51,530 nt of DNA, from positions 1 through 51,530 of the forward strand of contig JAJRRC010000041.1 in NCBI GenBank assembly GCA_024279865.1, read 5' to 3'. The stretch's first letter is position 1, and each line of letters begins with the position of its first letter. The position numbers and the translations under genes were made by a program. Below are positions 1 to 8,912 of this stretch, one piece after another. The notes below the pieces were generated by a model. That model had not been told where the DNA came from. It was given only the letters and a program-made list of their open reading frames with translations, and searched no databases. Origin of the DNA: Planctomycetota bacterium (GTDB lineage: Bacteria; Planctomycetota; Phycisphaerae; Phycisphaerales; Phycisphaeraceae).

Positions 1-175
1 CCCCCCCGGAAGTTGGCCCTTGGTGAACACAAAGCTCTTGGGAATCCCCCCCCGGAAGTTGGCCCTTGGTGAACACAAAGCTCTTGGGAATCCCCCCCGG
101 AAGTTGGCCCTTGGTGAACCTCAAGCCTTTGGTGTCCCTACCCCGGAAGTTTTTCCTTGGCAAGTTTTGGGTCGA
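1..175. repeat. Long-unit tandem array of the CCCCCGGAAG family (about 46-bp unit, 4 copies)
   Basis: GGAAG occurs at 8, 54, 99 and about 145, so the period is 45-46 bp. Each of the first three copies is a run of 7-8 C, then GGAAGTTGGCCCTTGGTGAA, then a more variable CAAAGCTCTTGGG-type tail; the fourth is degenerate. The left edge is cut by the window. The short open frame through it (66-290) is only repeat sequence. The same unit design recurs at 43134-43278 and as single copies at 41171-41217 and 27371-27463. Confidence 0.85.
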
Positions 176-307
176 GGGGTTTAATTTTTTCGGACGGGCA
201 AGTTATTTGGTTGTGGCTGGCATTGGCGGGATGTATCATCCCAAAAATCACCGATCACCGGGAGACACGGCTTTCATAGTTTCTTACTGATAGCTTTTTA
301 AAAAAAC

Positions 308-343
308 AACCCCAGAAGTGCCGTTTTGGCTGCTTCTGGGGTT
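308..343. terminator. Strong hairpin, probable intrinsic terminator
   Basis: AACCCCAGAAG at 308-318 pairs perfectly with CTTCTGGGGTT at 333-343, an 11-bp stem with a 14-nt loop. T-rich sequence lies on both sides, so it could stop transcription from either direction. The rest of 176-619 shows nothing else recognisable. An open frame runs from a GTG at 467 into the gene below, but its first 50 codons do not look like protein. Confidence 0.6.
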
Positions 344-619
344 GGGTTGTTTGATGGCTTTGTGTTTGGAGGTTCTTTTGGACTTGCTTTTACTTCAGCA
401 CAATGCGATAAACGTTAGTGCGGTCAGTAAGATCACACGCTTTCGAAAGTTTGAGGCTGAGGAAGCGTGCCACTGAACAAGATTCATTGTCATATACTGC
501 ATCATGGCTCGGTTCTCCGTAAAAGCAATGAACTTAGTTCAATCGGCGTGCCAAAAACAAGAATGCTTGTGTTTGGTGTCTGTAAGTTCATGTCCAACAT
601 TTGTTTAAGTCAGAAAATA

Positions 620-2566
620 ATGTCTTTTCAAAACAATTTAAAAACTCGAATGTGGTTCAAACGCAACATGGCGTTGCTGTTGATGTGGAGTTTGTTCACC
701 CCGTTGGCGGTGGATGGTCAAACGGTGGTGGTTCCCAATGGCCAGCCACAAGCAGATCAGGCCGTTACTTCAGCCAAGCAGGCAGCATTACCGAGGGAAT
801 TACCGGGGGCACTTCCGGGGGCGGGGGTGGATTGGGCCGATGCTGGGGTGATTTACGATTTGATTGGTCGTTGGGTGCGAGATGGGCGTGTGGGATTGCC
901 TGGTCCGCAAACGCATTTGGTCACCAACTTCGGGGGCATGCGGGTGACCTTGCGGTGGATGGGAAAAACCTATGGCATCGGGGACAGTCTTGTCGAGCCA
1001 GCCAAGCAAATTCCCGGGCATAAGTTTGACCTGCTGCATCACGCTCGTAACAGCACCACGGCTGCTTTGCGAATGCTTCGGTCACGGCTACCCCAATGGT
1101 CCACGATGTCTGCTGGACAAAGAGCGTCTATCTTGGTTGATTTGCAGATTGCGCGTACGGCAAAGCCGTTGCCCATGCGGTCGGACCGCCCGACAGCCCT
1201 TTTTTCGCCTGGGTTTCATGGCTTAATTCTGACCGCCCCGCATAACCATCATGCCTGGAGTTGGCCTGCAACGAACCTGAGTATGAATTTAAGTCCTCAA
1301 AGCCAGCTTTGGACCTTGCTACGGGAACTGGGCTATGAGCCTGATTTTAAAACCGTGCTCGCCAAGGCTCAGACGTCGTTGCGATTTCATTGTTTTTCGG
1401 TGATCCATTTGGTGCAGCCGGCGGTAGATTTGCCGGTGACGCGATTGATCCGTGGGCAGGTGATTTTGCCGCCGATGTTGGATGGTCGTACGCTGACGGC
1501 TTTGACAGATCGCTTGGCAGGTCATTTGGCCCAGCGTCAACGAGATAACGGCACGATGGCTGGGACGTATCGGCCCACTGCCAACCGGTATGACCCGCTC
1601 GATGCAAACCTTGAACATCAAGCAATGGGTGCTTTTGCCATGGCCAAATGGGTACAGATGGATGTTTTAACCCGCGGTCCGGTGGAGGACCCTGTGGTGG
1701 CTAAGGCGATCAGGCAGGCAGTGAAATACCTGCTGGGTCAATTCGATGACCGAACCATTCGTCAATCGCCTGCTGCGGTGGCGTGGACGCTGCGAACGTT
1801 GGTGGCGGACCCGCAATTTTCGGATTACAAGCAACAACGCGATGAATTGGCTGCAGCGCTTGGCGGGCTTCAGCGGGAAGACGGAGCGTTTCTAATCAAT
1901 CGTCGGGAAAAAACCAAGCCCGCTAAGTTGGCGGATCAGTTGTTGATTCTCAATAGTTTGATTGCGTATTTTGAACAGACACGCCAGGCAATGATTAAGC
2001 CGATTATAGACCGATCTGTTTTGTACTTGAACCAGACCAATCAGGCAGTTCCACTTCAAGCGATGGGGCTGGCTATCACGGCTGAGAAACGCTTGTCAAA
2101 ATTGCAATGGGAGTCGGCTTTGACATTGTTGTCGTCATCGCAACTGGTTGATGTGATGCGCCAACTGCTTTTATATCATCAGGTGATGCAGGCTCCGCAA
2201 GTAGGTCCAAGTGATGTGGTGGGGGGGTTTGATCTGCGACCTAGACGGACGGACCTCCCGCCGACGCCTGATTGGCGGAGTGCTTATGGTCTTTGGCTTG
2301 TCGCTGGGGTGATGACCGATGAAAAGGTTGCTCGGAAACTGGGCCTCTCTGAAGCTGAACTGGTGGTGCGAGGTTCCATGGCCGCCCGTTTTCTGGCTCA
2401 ATTGAGTTTTACCGAGCCTGCCTGTTTCTACGGCATGGGCCGTCAGGAGATGCAAGGCGGCATTCGCTTGACCCCTTGGCAGAATCTGATGCCCGTCCGC
2501 GCAACAGCCACCGCACTGCTCGCCTGCCTACACTTACGCCACGCATTGATAGTGTCTGAAAAATAA
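620..2566 (+). CDS. Secreted alpha-helical repeat protein of unknown function
   Basis: Product of about 648 aa. Starts at 620 (MSFQNN) or 650 (MWFKRN) both give a basic n-region and the hydrophobic stretch ALLLMWSLFTPLAV, a likely signal peptide; neither has a clear ribosome binding site, and an in-frame GTG at 467 is less likely because it would bury the signal. The mature part is mostly helical. Residues around 350-500 (AAALGGLQREDGAF, LILNSLIAYF) resemble the alpha/alpha-toroid repeats of prenyltransferase/squalene-cyclase-like folds, but no catalytic motif was recognised. Residues about 56-70 are read from a GC-rich repeat array (LPGALPGAG), just after the signal region. It precedes glnA with a terminator between, so it is probably its own transcript. 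Function not assigned. Confidence 0.7.
   Translation: MSFQNNLKTRMWFKRNMALLLMWSLFTPLAVDGQTVVVPNGQPQADQAVTSAKQAALPRELPGALPGAGVDWADAGVIYDLIGRWVRDGRVGLPGPQTHLVTNFGGMRVTLRWMGKTYGIGDSLVEPAKQIPGHKFDLLHHARNSTTAALRMLRSRLPQWSTMSAGQRASILVDLQIARTAKPLPMRSDRPTALFSPGFHGLILTAPHNHHAWSWPATNLSMNLSPQSQLWTLLRELGYEPDFKTVLAKAQTSLRFHCFSVIHLVQPAVDLPVTRLIRGQVILPPMLDGRTLTALTDRLAGHLAQRQRDNGTMAGTYRPTANRYDPLDANLEHQAMGAFAMAKWVQMDVLTRGPVEDPVVAKAIRQAVKYLLGQFDDRTIRQSPAAVAWTLRTLVADPQFSDYKQQRDELAAALGGLQREDGAFLINRREKTKPAKLADQLLILNSLIAYFEQTRQAMIKPIIDRSVLYLNQTNQAVPLQAMGLAITAEKRLSKLQWESALTLLSSSQLVDVMRQLLLYHQVMQAPQVGPSDVVGGFDLRPRRTDLPPTPDWRSAYGLWLVAGVMTDEKVARKLGLSEAELVVRGSMAARFLAQLSFTEPACFYGMGRQEMQGGIRLTPWQNLMPVRATATALLACLHLRHALIVSEK
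787..828. repeat. GC-rich 12-bp array inside the secreted-protein gene
   Basis: Degenerate to exact copies of TTACCGGGGGCACTTCCGGG-type units, in frame, read as L-P-x repeats (RELPGALPGAG). The element is in the TTCCGGGGG orientation relative to the gene. Confidence 0.85.
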
Positions 2567-2593
2567 GCAGGCTTCAATGGCTCTTATTGAAAA

Positions 2594-2620
2594 TGCCTAA
2601 AAAATAGGCAATGCTCTTTT
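2594..2620 (+). terminator. Weak hairpin after the secreted-protein gene
   Basis: TGCCTA (2594-2599), A5 loop, TAGGCA (2605-2610), then a T-rich stretch from 2616, beginning 28 nt after the stop codon. The stem is only 6 bp, so this is a modest terminator. Confidence 0.45.
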
Positions 2621-2626
2621 TGGTTA

Positions 2627-2650
2627 TTTAAATACCAAAAGGTATTTAAA
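2627..2650. promoter_or_regulatory. Perfect 10-bp inverted repeat upstream of glnA
   Basis: TTTAAATACC, AAAA, GGTATTTAAA. It lies 60-80 bp upstream of the sigma-54 promoter at 2710-2726, where an NtrC-type enhancer-binding protein would be expected. The sequence is not the canonical NtrC site, so the binding protein is unknown. Confidence 0.5.
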
Positions 2651-2709
2651 CTGTTTTTGCCCCATTTTTTTTAGGCAATGAACGACTTTTACAAGGGTCG
2701 GACTTGCAT

Positions 2710-2726
2710 TAGGCACGAATTTTGCA
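2710..2726 (+). promoter_or_regulatory. Sigma-54 (RpoN) promoter of glnA
   Basis: TAGGCACGAATTTTGCA matches the -24/-12 consensus TGGCAC-N5-TTGCA: GG at 2712-2713, GC at 2723-2724 and correct spacing. Transcription would begin near 2736, leaving a leader of about 105 nt that contains three 10-bp repeats. Sigma-54 control of glutamine synthetase is well established in other bacteria; here it is read from sequence only. Confidence 0.75.
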
Positions 2727-2792
2727 ATCCTATTCTTTCTTGACTGCGAATTACGCAACCCACAGGCATGGCCGGTGGGATTGATTAACGAC

Positions 2793-2822
2793 ACAACGTT
2801 TCACAACGTTTCACAACGTTTC
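2793..2822 (+). repeat. Three tandem copies of ACAACGTTTC in the glnA leader
   Basis: Exact 10-bp direct repeats at 2793, 2803 and 2813, ending just before the ribosome binding site AGAAAGG. They fall inside the predicted transcript, so they could bind a regulator or be a slippage product. AACGTT inside each is palindromic. Confidence 0.7.
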
Positions 2823-2841
2823 ACACAGAAAGGTGACAACC

Positions 2842-4257
2842 GTGACTCCACAAGATGTACTGAATCTGGCCAAAGAGAAGGGCGTAAAAGTCCTGGACCT
2901 TCGTTTTATGGACTTCCCTGGGATGTGGCAGAATACCTCCTATCCCATCAGCGAATTGACCCTCGAATGCTTTGAAGAAGGCTTCGGTTTTGACGGCTCT
3001 TCGATCCGTGGTTGGCAGGCCATCAATGAATCAGACATGCTGATCATTCCTCAGGCCGACACCGCTTTTATCGATCCATTCCTCAAGTACCCCACCCTTT
3101 GCCTCATCTGCAATATTGCTGACCCCATCACTGGTGCGGACTACACCCGTGACCCACGCAACATTGCTAAAAAAGCGGTTGAATATCTCAACGAAACCGG
3201 CATTGCCGACACCTGCTTCATCGGACCTGAAGCAGAATTCTTCCTCTTTGATGATGTGCGATACAACTCCAACGAACATGAGTCTTACTATCACATCGAT
3301 TCGTGCGAAGGCGCTTGGAACACCGGCCGTAAAGAAGAAGGTGGCAACTCAGGTTATAAAGTACGCTACAAAGAAGGCTATTTCCCCGTGCCTCCCACCG
3401 ATCAGTTGATGGACATCCGCACCGAAATGATGCTGCACATGCTCGACGCTGGTATCGACGTGGAATGCCATCACCACGAAGTCGCCTCCGGCGGCCAGTG
3501 CGAAATCGACATGCGATTCAGCCCATTGCTGGACATGGCAGATCAAATGATGAAGTACAAGTACATCGTCAAGAACACCGCTGCCAAGCATGGCATGAGC
3601 GCAACCTTTATGCCTAAGCCCATCTGGAACGACAACGGTTCAGGTATGCACACCCACTTGTCACTGTGGAAAAACGATCAGCCTTTGTTTGCTGGTGACG
3701 GCTACGCTGGCATGAGCGAAATGGCACTGCACGCCATCGGCGGCATCATCAAGCATGCTCGTTCCCTGATCGCTTTCACCAACCCTTCGACCAATAGCTA
3801 TAAACGCTTGGTCCCCGGTTTTGAAGCACCTGTGAACTTGGCTATGAGCAGCCAGAACCGATCAGCTGCCATCCGCATCCCAATGTACAGCCCATCCCCC
3901 AAGGCCAAACGCTTTGAATTCCGCTGTCCAGACCCAAGCTGTAACCCATACCTTGCCTTCAGCGCTTTGCTCATGGCTGCCATCGATGGCATCCAGAACA
4001 AAATCGATCCAGGCAACCCATTGGACGTGAACATCTACGACCTGAGCCCTGAAGAAGCCCGCGACATCCCAACCACCCCAGGCTCACTCGAAGAAGCCCT
4101 CGGTGCATTGAACGATGACCACGATTACCTCCTCAAGGGTTCAGTCTTCACCCCAGACGTGGTCGATACTTGGATTGACTACAAAATGGAAAATGAAGTC
4201 AACGAACTCAAACAGCGACCTCATCCCCATGAATTCACCATGTATTACGATATTTAA
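2842..4257 (+). CDS. glnA: Glutamine synthetase, type I
   Basis: Product of 471 aa, the usual GSI length. It makes glutamine from glutamate, ammonia and ATP in the cytoplasm as a dodecamer. Visible family motifs are [11 protein letters not shown] near residue 50, [11 protein letters not shown] near 135, the ATP region [11 protein letters not shown] near 265, and NRSAAIRIP near 342. Tyr399 in [12 protein letters not shown] matches the adenylylation site of GSI-beta enzymes, so GlnE-type control is possible. The GTG at 2842 is chosen because AGAAAGG ends 8 nt before it; the in-frame GTG at 2833 would overlap that site. It stands alone behind a sigma-54 promoter and ends in a strong terminator. 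Confidence 0.97.
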   Translation: MTPQDVLNLAKEKGVKVLDLRFMDFPGMWQNTSYPISELTLECFEEGFGFDGSSIRGWQAINESDMLIIPQADTAFIDPFLKYPTLCLICNIADPITGADYTRDPRNIAKKAVEYLNETGIADTCFIGPEAEFFLFDDVRYNSNEHESYYHIDSCEGAWNTGRKEEGGNSGYKVRYKEGYFPVPPTDQLMDIRTEMMLHMLDAGIDVECHHHEVASGGQCEIDMRFSPLLDMADQMMKYKYIVKNTAAKHGMSATFMPKPIWNDNGSGMHTHLSLWKNDQPLFAGDGYAGMSEMALHAIGGIIKHARSLIAFTNPSTNSYKRLVPGFEAPVNLAMSSQNRSAAIRIPMYSPSPKAKRFEFRCPDPSCNPYLAFSALLMAAIDGIQNKIDPGNPLDVNIYDLSPEEARDIPTTPGSLEEALGALNDDHDYLLKGSVFTPDVVDTWIDYKMENEVNELKQRPHPHEFTMYYDI

Positions 4258-4330
4258 ATTTCAAGTTAATCAGTTGTCTGCTATCAGTTGTCAGTAAGAG
4301 CAGAATAGCCGCAATCGATTTTCCGTATTT

Positions 4331-4374
4331 AACCGTGGCAGTGTGAGTCAAGCTTGCACTGCCACGGTTTTTTT
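4331..4374 (+). terminator. Intrinsic terminator of glnA
   Basis: AACCGTGGCAGTG (4331-4343) pairs with CACTGCCACGGTT (4356-4368), a 13-bp perfect stem followed by T7. The T-run overlaps the stop codon of the convergent queD-family gene. Between glnA and this hairpin the phrase TCAGTTGTC is duplicated (about 4270-4292). Confidence 0.9.
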
Positions 4375-4759
4375 ACGCAGGGCGATACACCGCTGTGCAG
4401 CCGGGGGCTTCGCCGACGCCGACGCTTTGAAGCTTTACGGCATCGGGTAACTGCGGGGCAATCGCCTCGGCTAACCACCACGCCACCCGCTCGGCAGTGG
4501 GATTCACCACCAGCTCACCTGTGCTATCAGCGAACGGCTCAACTTCATTGAGGTTTTTGTTGTGGACCGTGCCAAGCAACGCATCAAGCAACGGCTCAAG
4601 CTCATGAAAGTCCATGACCGTTTCCATCGCATCAAGCTGCTGCGACTCAACCACCACCGTCACCGCCCAATTGTGCCCATGGATGGTTTCATAAGAACCA
4701 TCGGGCAAACGCAGCGCATGGGTTGCACAGAAAACACGTTCAATCTGAATTTCATACAT
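4373..4759 (-). CDS. 6-pyruvoyl-tetrahydropterin synthase / QueD family enzyme, PTPS-III-like
   Basis: Product of 128 aa with the T-fold pterin-enzyme pattern. Zinc ligands are the His of CATH (residues 11-14) and the two His of IHGHNW. The catalytic Cys that QueD and PTPS carry before HGH (C-x3-HGH) is absent; instead Glu stands three residues before it (ETIHGH). As I recall, E-x2-HGH marks the PTPS-III group, which releases 6-hydroxymethyl-dihydropterin and replaces FolB in folate synthesis. So folate is at least as likely as queuosine. The start at 4759 has GGAG 6 nt upstream. No queC, queE, folE or folK is nearby. A REP-like element begins 13 bp upstream. Confidence 0.85.
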   Translation of the reverse strand: MYEIQIERVFCATHALRLPDGSYETIHGHNWAVTVVVESQQLDAMETVMDFHELEPLLDALLGTVHNKNLNEVEPFADSTGELVVNPTAERVAWWLAEAIAPQLPDAVKLQSVGVGEAPGCTAVYRPA

Positions 4760-4772
4760 GACAAACTCCAAG

Positions 4773-4798
4773 GACGCGCAAGCTGTTAGCTTGCGGCT
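4773..4798 (+). repeat. REP-like palindromic element, copy 1
   Basis: GACGCGCAAGCTGTTAGCTT then GCGGCT. CGCAAGCT and AGCTTGCG form an 8-bp stem with a 3-nt loop. Orientation A (GACGC end to the left). It pairs with copy 2, oriented oppositely, 60 bp away. Confidence 0.85.
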
Positions 4799-4858
4799 AT
4801 TTTCAAACGATCAACCGAATGATTGCTTAGTTGACCATTATTTTAGACACATGACACC

Positions 4859-4885
4859 AGCCGCAAGCATACTTGCTTGCGCGTC
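4859..4885 (-). repeat. REP-like palindromic element, copy 2
   Basis: AGCCGCAAGCATACTTGCTT then GCGCGTC, the reverse orientation of copy 1. Its GCGTC end is 4 bp from the GC-rich array that starts at 4889. Confidence 0.85.
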
Positions 4886-4888
4886 CCC

Positions 4889-4982
4889 ACTTCCAAAAGG
4901 TTTCCAAGAGGCTTCCGGGGGGTTCCGGGGGGTTTCCGGGGGGGCTTCGGGGGAGCCGAGGGGAAAAATTCCGGGGGGGGGG
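4889..4982. repeat. GC-rich 12-bp array upstream of the Hsp70 gene
   Basis: Irregular repeats of TTCC followed by 5-9 G, becoming purer to the right (GGCTTCCGGGGGGTTCCGGG). It fills the space between REP copy 2 and the Hsp70 start at 5022 and so covers most of that gene's promoter region. Confidence 0.85.
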
Positions 4983-5021
4983 ATTTGGTTTGAACGCCTT
5001 GCTATTCTACACTTTGCCATT

Positions 5022-7001
5022 ATGACTGAAAAAGAGCAAGCGCCCCTCATCGTCGGCATTGACCTGGGAACGACCAATAGCCTTGTCGCCTGGTGCGACC
5101 AAGCAGGCCCTCGCATTTTAGAAAATGCAGACCAAGCCCGTTCACTGCCCAGCGTGGTCCGCTTTGATAGCCAAGGAGAACCTCAGGCCATCGGGCAAGC
5201 GGCCCATGACCATGCAGTGGAATACCCCACAGAAACGGTCTTCAGCGTCAAGCGGCTGATGGGTCGTGGGATGGCTGATGTCCAGTCGGAGTTGGCTTAT
5301 TTGCCTTATGAGGTGGTTGGGGGCGAACAGGACACCGCGCGGGTTCAAATCGGCGAAGCCGTGCTTTCACCCCAGCAGATTAGCGCGATCCTGTTACGCG
5401 AATTAAAAGAACAAGCAGAACAAGCCCTCGGCCAACCGGTTGAAAAAGCAGTGGTCACGGTGCCCGCGTATTTTGATGATGCCCAACGGCAAGCCACCCG
5501 CGATGCCGGCCGTATTGCCGGGCTGGACGTGGTGCGGATTGTCAATGAGCCCACAGCCGCTGCGTTGGCGTATGACCTGGGACGAGCCGAACCCCAGGCA
5601 GACGTTCATCTGAACACCAAGGTCAATCCAGAGGCTTGTACCACCCCCCCCCCGGAAGCCCCCCCGGAAGCCCCCCCGGAAGCCTCCCCGGAAGTGGCAG
5701 ACGCGAAAGCAAGTGTGCTTGCGGCTATTTCCCCAGCCTCCATCATTGCAGTCTTTGACCTTGGCGGCGGCACGTTTGATGTGTCAATCCTTCGCCTCCA
5801 AAAAACCGAACAAGGCACCGTCGATCAAGTCCTCGCCACCGCGGGCGATACCCATCTCGGCGGTGACGACATTGACCGGGCGATTGTTGAATTGATCCAA
5901 AAAGAAATTCAAGAGCAGTTCGGCACAGACATCGCGTTTCCCCCCAGCACCCGACAAGCCTTTCGGCAATTTGCCGAGGCCACCAAAAAACAACTTTCCC
6001 AAGCCACCTCCGCGACCATCGAAGTGGACCTTGGTGAAGACCGTCTGTACCAACGAACACTCACACGTGAGGAATTGCAGACCTTTCTTGATCCATGGAT
6101 TGATCGGGCGATGGTTTGCTGTCGTCAAGCAATCAAGAGTGCCAAACTCACAGCAGACAAAATTGACCGGGTGATTCTTGTCGGCGGGTCCACACGGATT
6201 CCGGCTGTCCGCCAAGCCGTCGCAGAATTGTTTGGAACCGATCCCTACACCGCGTTGAACCCTGACGAGGTGGTGGCATTGGGTGCGGCTGTTCAGGCAT
6301 CCATTCTCGCAGGCGTGAACCGGGACCGACTGTTGCTCGATGTGATTCCGCTGTCCTTGGGTATTGAAACCTTGGGCGGAGCGGTCGCCAAACTCATCAT
6401 GGCCAACAGCACCATCCCAGCCCGAGCGACCGAGCAATTCACCACCCATGCTGACGGCCAGACCAACGTTAAAATTCACGTCCTTCAAGGTGAACGCGAA
6501 CTGGTCAAGGATTGTCGCAGCCTCGGCGAATTTGACCTGCAAGGCATCCCACCCATGCCCGGAGGCTTGCCCAAAATCGAAGTGACTTTCCTCGTCGATG
6601 CCAACGGCGTATTGAACGTCACCGCCATCGAAAGACGATCCGAAAAAGCAGCCCGCGTCCAAATGATCCCCAATCACGGCCTCACCCGCGCCGAAGTGGA
6701 CCACATGGAGGCTCAAAGCCTCAAATACGCCCTTGAAGACATGACCGCTCATCAACTGATTGACCTGAGAAACCAAGCCCGACTGGACATTCGATCCATC
6801 AAACGACAACTCGACAAAGTCGGCGACCAACTACAACCAGAGCAACGACAGGACATTGAGCAAAAAGTAGAAAAAGTTCAAGCCTTCATCGCTCAGGCCA
6901 GTCCCGATGCCAATACTTTTCATGAGGCCATGGATGCCATGGACAAAGCCACCGTTCGCCTTGCTGAGCTGGCGATCAAGCAAACACTGGCAGAGCCCTA
7001 A
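5022..7001 (+). CDS. hscA: Hsp70-family chaperone, HscA-like, carrying a repeat-derived insert
   Basis: Product of 659 aa. The ATPase domain shows GIDLGTTNS (residue 12), [24 protein letters not shown] (245), and [11 protein letters not shown] (about 387); the substrate domain shows [14 protein letters not shown] (about 439) and [15 protein letters not shown]. The latter region, with [15 protein letters not shown], is closer to HscA (the Fe-S assembly chaperone) than to DnaK. No isc or suf gene is adjacent, so a general chaperone role remains possible. Between AYDLG and [10 protein letters not shown], where HscA has under ten residues, lie about 55 residues, including [13 protein letters not shown] from a GC-rich array and [11 protein letters not shown] from a REP element. 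The ATG at 5022 has no clear ribosome binding site; the upstream open frame is repeat DNA. Confidence 0.9.
   Translation: MTEKEQAPLIVGIDLGTTNSLVAWCDQAGPRILENADQARSLPSVVRFDSQGEPQAIGQAAHDHAVEYPTETVFSVKRLMGRGMADVQSELAYLPYEVVGGEQDTARVQIGEAVLSPQQISAILLRELKEQAEQALGQPVEKAVVTVPAYFDDAQRQATRDAGRIAGLDVVRIVNEPTAAALAYDLGRAEPQADVHLNTKVNPEACTTPPPEAPPEAPPEASPEVADAKASVLAAISPASIIAVFDLGGGTFDVSILRLQKTEQGTVDQVLATAGDTHLGGDDIDRAIVELIQKEIQEQFGTDIAFPPSTRQAFRQFAEATKKQLSQATSATIEVDLGEDRLYQRTLTREELQTFLDPWIDRAMVCCRQAIKSAKLTADKIDRVILVGGSTRIPAVRQAVAELFGTDPYTALNPDEVVALGAAVQASILAGVNRDRLLLDVIPLSLGIETLGGAVAKLIMANSTIPARATEQFTTHADGQTNVKIHVLQGERELVKDCRSLGEFDLQGIPPMPGGLPKIEVTFLVDANGVLNVTAIERRSEKAARVQMIPNHGLTRAEVDHMEAQSLKYALEDMTAHQLIDLRNQARLDIRSIKRQLDKVGDQLQPEQRQDIEQKVEKVQAFIAQASPDANTFHEAMDAMDKATVRLAELAIKQTLAEP
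5641..5695. repeat. GC-rich 12-bp array inside the Hsp70 gene
   Basis: Four near-perfect units of CCCCCCCGGAAG in the sense strand, read in the P-P-E-A frame (residues about 208-225). It is followed 4 bp later by a REP-like element. Confidence 0.95.
5700..5726 (+). repeat. REP-like element, copy 3, inside the Hsp70 coding sequence
   Basis: GACGCGAAAGCAAGTGTGCT then TGCGGCT, orientation A. The stem GCAAG/CTTGC is kept while the left arm has drifted. It is translated without a stop as [10 protein letters not shown]. The GACGC end faces the array. Confidence 0.8.
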
Positions 7002-7186
7002 ACAGGCCTGGAAATAAGCCCAATAATCGGAATAATCCCAAAAGTCCGAATAAAATCCTTGTTTTGAACAAGTGATCGGGATATCCTTATAGATGAGGTA
7101 CATTCGGTGGCAGTTCATTTGCCGCGACATTATTCATCCATTTGTTGATTGATCCTGCGACGTACATATCTAAAATTCAGCCAAGG

Positions 7187-7234
7187 TGGGCTGGGGGAAA
7201 ATCGGGGAGGTTCCGGGGAGGTTCCGGGGGGGGT
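7187..7234. repeat. GC-rich array between the Hsp70 gene and a small ORF
   Basis: Units of GGGGAGGTTCCGGGG type, ending 22 bp before the GGAGG ribosome binding site of the gene at 7268. The part of the intergenic region to its left (7002-7186) shows nothing recognisable. Confidence 0.85.
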
Positions 7235-7267
7235 TGAAAAGTGATCGATACGAAACGGAGGTTCCAC

Positions 7268-7657
7268 ATGATTTACGTCCATGAAGCGCAACCCGAGAAT
7301 TTGCGTTTGTTACGAATGCATTGGCAAAAAATCACGGATCTGCACATTGAAAAGTTATCTCGTGCGGACCCGATGTTGTACGATCGGTTCGAACGGGTTT
7401 CGATGGATTTGTTGCCTTGCTTGGCGACCTTGTTGGATGAGCATCATGATCGCTGCGCGCAAACTTTCGAGGCCACCATCCGTCGGGTCGTTCTGGAGCA
7501 GATGTTTGTTCTTGATTCGATGAATCATGAACCTAGCCAAGAAGATTTTGAAGACTTGGTTTTAATGCTGGTCAGTGCGTTGGAAACCGTGCGTCATCAA
7601 TTGCTCACCGAAGGCCAGTGGTCTGAAAACCAATCGCCTCCCCAAATGTTCGGCTAG
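7268..7657 (+). CDS. Small conserved-looking hypothetical protein
   Basis: Product of 129 aa. The ATG at 7268 has GGAGG at 7257-7261 with 6-nt spacing; a start at 7241 would place that site inside the gene. The protein is acidic and predicted helical (LLRMHWQKITDLHIEKL, DLVLMLVSALETVRHQLL), with no signal peptide or membrane segment. No family was recognised. It stands alone between a GC-rich array and a REP element. Confidence 0.7.
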   Translation: MIYVHEAQPENLRLLRMHWQKITDLHIEKLSRADPMLYDRFERVSMDLLPCLATLLDEHHDRCAQTFEATIRRVVLEQMFVLDSMNHEPSQEDFEDLVLMLVSALETVRHQLLTEGQWSENQSPPQMFG

Positions 7658-7710
7658 CGGATTTTGCACCAATATTTATCACCTTTGACTAGGTTGGTCG
7701 TTTAAAAATC

Positions 7711-7736
7711 AGCCGCACGCATACTGCGTGCGCGTC
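7711..7736 (-). repeat. REP-like palindromic element, copy 4
   Basis: AGCCGCACGCATACTGCGTG then CGCGTC, orientation B, no array beside it. The stem GCACGCA/TGCGTGC is perfect. The rest of 7658-7862 has no recognisable feature. Confidence 0.85.
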
Positions 7737-7862
7737 TGGCGAGTGAGAGGAAATGAGGGAAAATGCTCGAACGCTTTTAGTGCTTTGAACGCTTAAAACA
7801 AGATACCACGTCCAAAGGAAAACGGGAAAACTCAACTGTGATTGGTATAGCAGCGTTTTTTT

Positions 7863-8722
7863 TTAATAACGCCAAGTAAACCCGGTGAAAGATCGTACAT
7901 CTTGAGCGGCGTTGTTGAGTCCAATCATCGTGCCGACGTCCCAGATGAGGTTGTCGGTTAACGCATTAGGTCAGGCCGGTGGAAAAGACGGCTTGGTAGG
8001 GGTGTCCGCTGGCAGTGGTCGCGGTGCCGATGTATTCGAAGTAGGCACCGAGGCGGCTTAAGAGGTCCACGCCCAGCACGGCCGTATGCACCCATTCAGT
8101 TTCATAATCGCCAGTGGCGTCATCGTAAACCGAGCCCACTTCGAGCATGAACCCAAGTCCCCAGGTTTCTGCGACATCCCAGCCATGGCTGAGGATCAGT
8201 CCACCTTCGACTTGGTTGTTGCTGAGGGTGGTATGGGTTGGGATTTTGATGAAAGGCATGATGCCAAAGGCAGTCTCTCCGCCATCGTTGCCCCAGATAT
8301 TAATTTTCAAACGAGCGGTCACATCGCCCGTGTCGGTGATACTTGTGGGGGTAGTGCCTGTTGAGGCAGATTCTTCATGCACGACCAGAGGCATGATCAG
8401 TTGCAAATCGATTTGATTGGTTTAGTCCGACTTTGAAATTGGTATCCAAAATGGTGTAGGCATCGGTGCGTTCGCCGCGATCGTTGTCGTGCGCAAAATC
8501 AAAAAGGCTCACTTCCAATTGAAAGTGACCCGCATCGACGGTGTAGGGACTTTCGGTGCCGTCGGGTCGATCGGCACTGAGCGGCCGCATCTGGTCGATA
8601 GGGGTGGGATTGAAAAGCGTGTACTGGCGTTTGTCGGGGGTGGTCTCGCCCCCGACGGCAGCGGCAGTCAAAACAAGGCCAGCCAACACGGTTGTTGCCA
8701 AGGTGCGGGAAATCGAGGTCAT
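7863..8722 (-). pseudogene. Outer-membrane transporter-like gene (phenol-degradation MetA family type) broken by two frameshifts
   Basis: Read from the ATG at 8722 (AGGAAG 6 nt upstream), the frame gives a signal peptide (MTSISRTLATTVLAGLVL) and LFNPTPIDQMRPLSADRPDG, typical of this family. It breaks near 8415, where one extra A turns the expected GLNQS-IDLQLIMPL into GLNQSNRFATD and a stop. The second frame runs to a TAA near 7966. There again one extra A (ACCTAATGCG for ACCTATGCG) gives a stop; the next frame continues YALTDNLIWDVGTMIGLN and ends naturally at 7863. Restoring both sites gives one continuous protein of about 285 aa. Both errors are outside long homopolymers, so true decay is more likely than sequencing error. 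Confidence 0.85.
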
Positions 8723-8912
8723 GGGTTGCTTCCTGTGAATAGAGGGCCGAATTGCAATTTTTAGAACTATAATCATTTACTTTGAGTTGTCAAAATAAAT
8801 AAATCGACCAGGCAAAATACCAGCAGGGCCTCTGGGGCGATATGATGGTGGCATCAAATATTTTCCACACCATTTTAACGGGTTTTTACTCATTGGCGGG
8901 CTTGTCTTAGGC

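Noticed and set aside
1-175. CRISPR array
   Set aside because: Units are about 46 bp with no unique spacers between them, and no cas gene is present; the same unit occurs as dispersed single copies.
66-290. 74-residue open frame at the left edge
   Set aside because: It consists of tandem repeat sequence with no ribosome binding site and no protein-like composition.
5784-6830. 348-residue open frame antisense to the Hsp70 gene
   Set aside because: A shadow of a well-conserved gene on the other strand; no homology, signal or binding site was seen.
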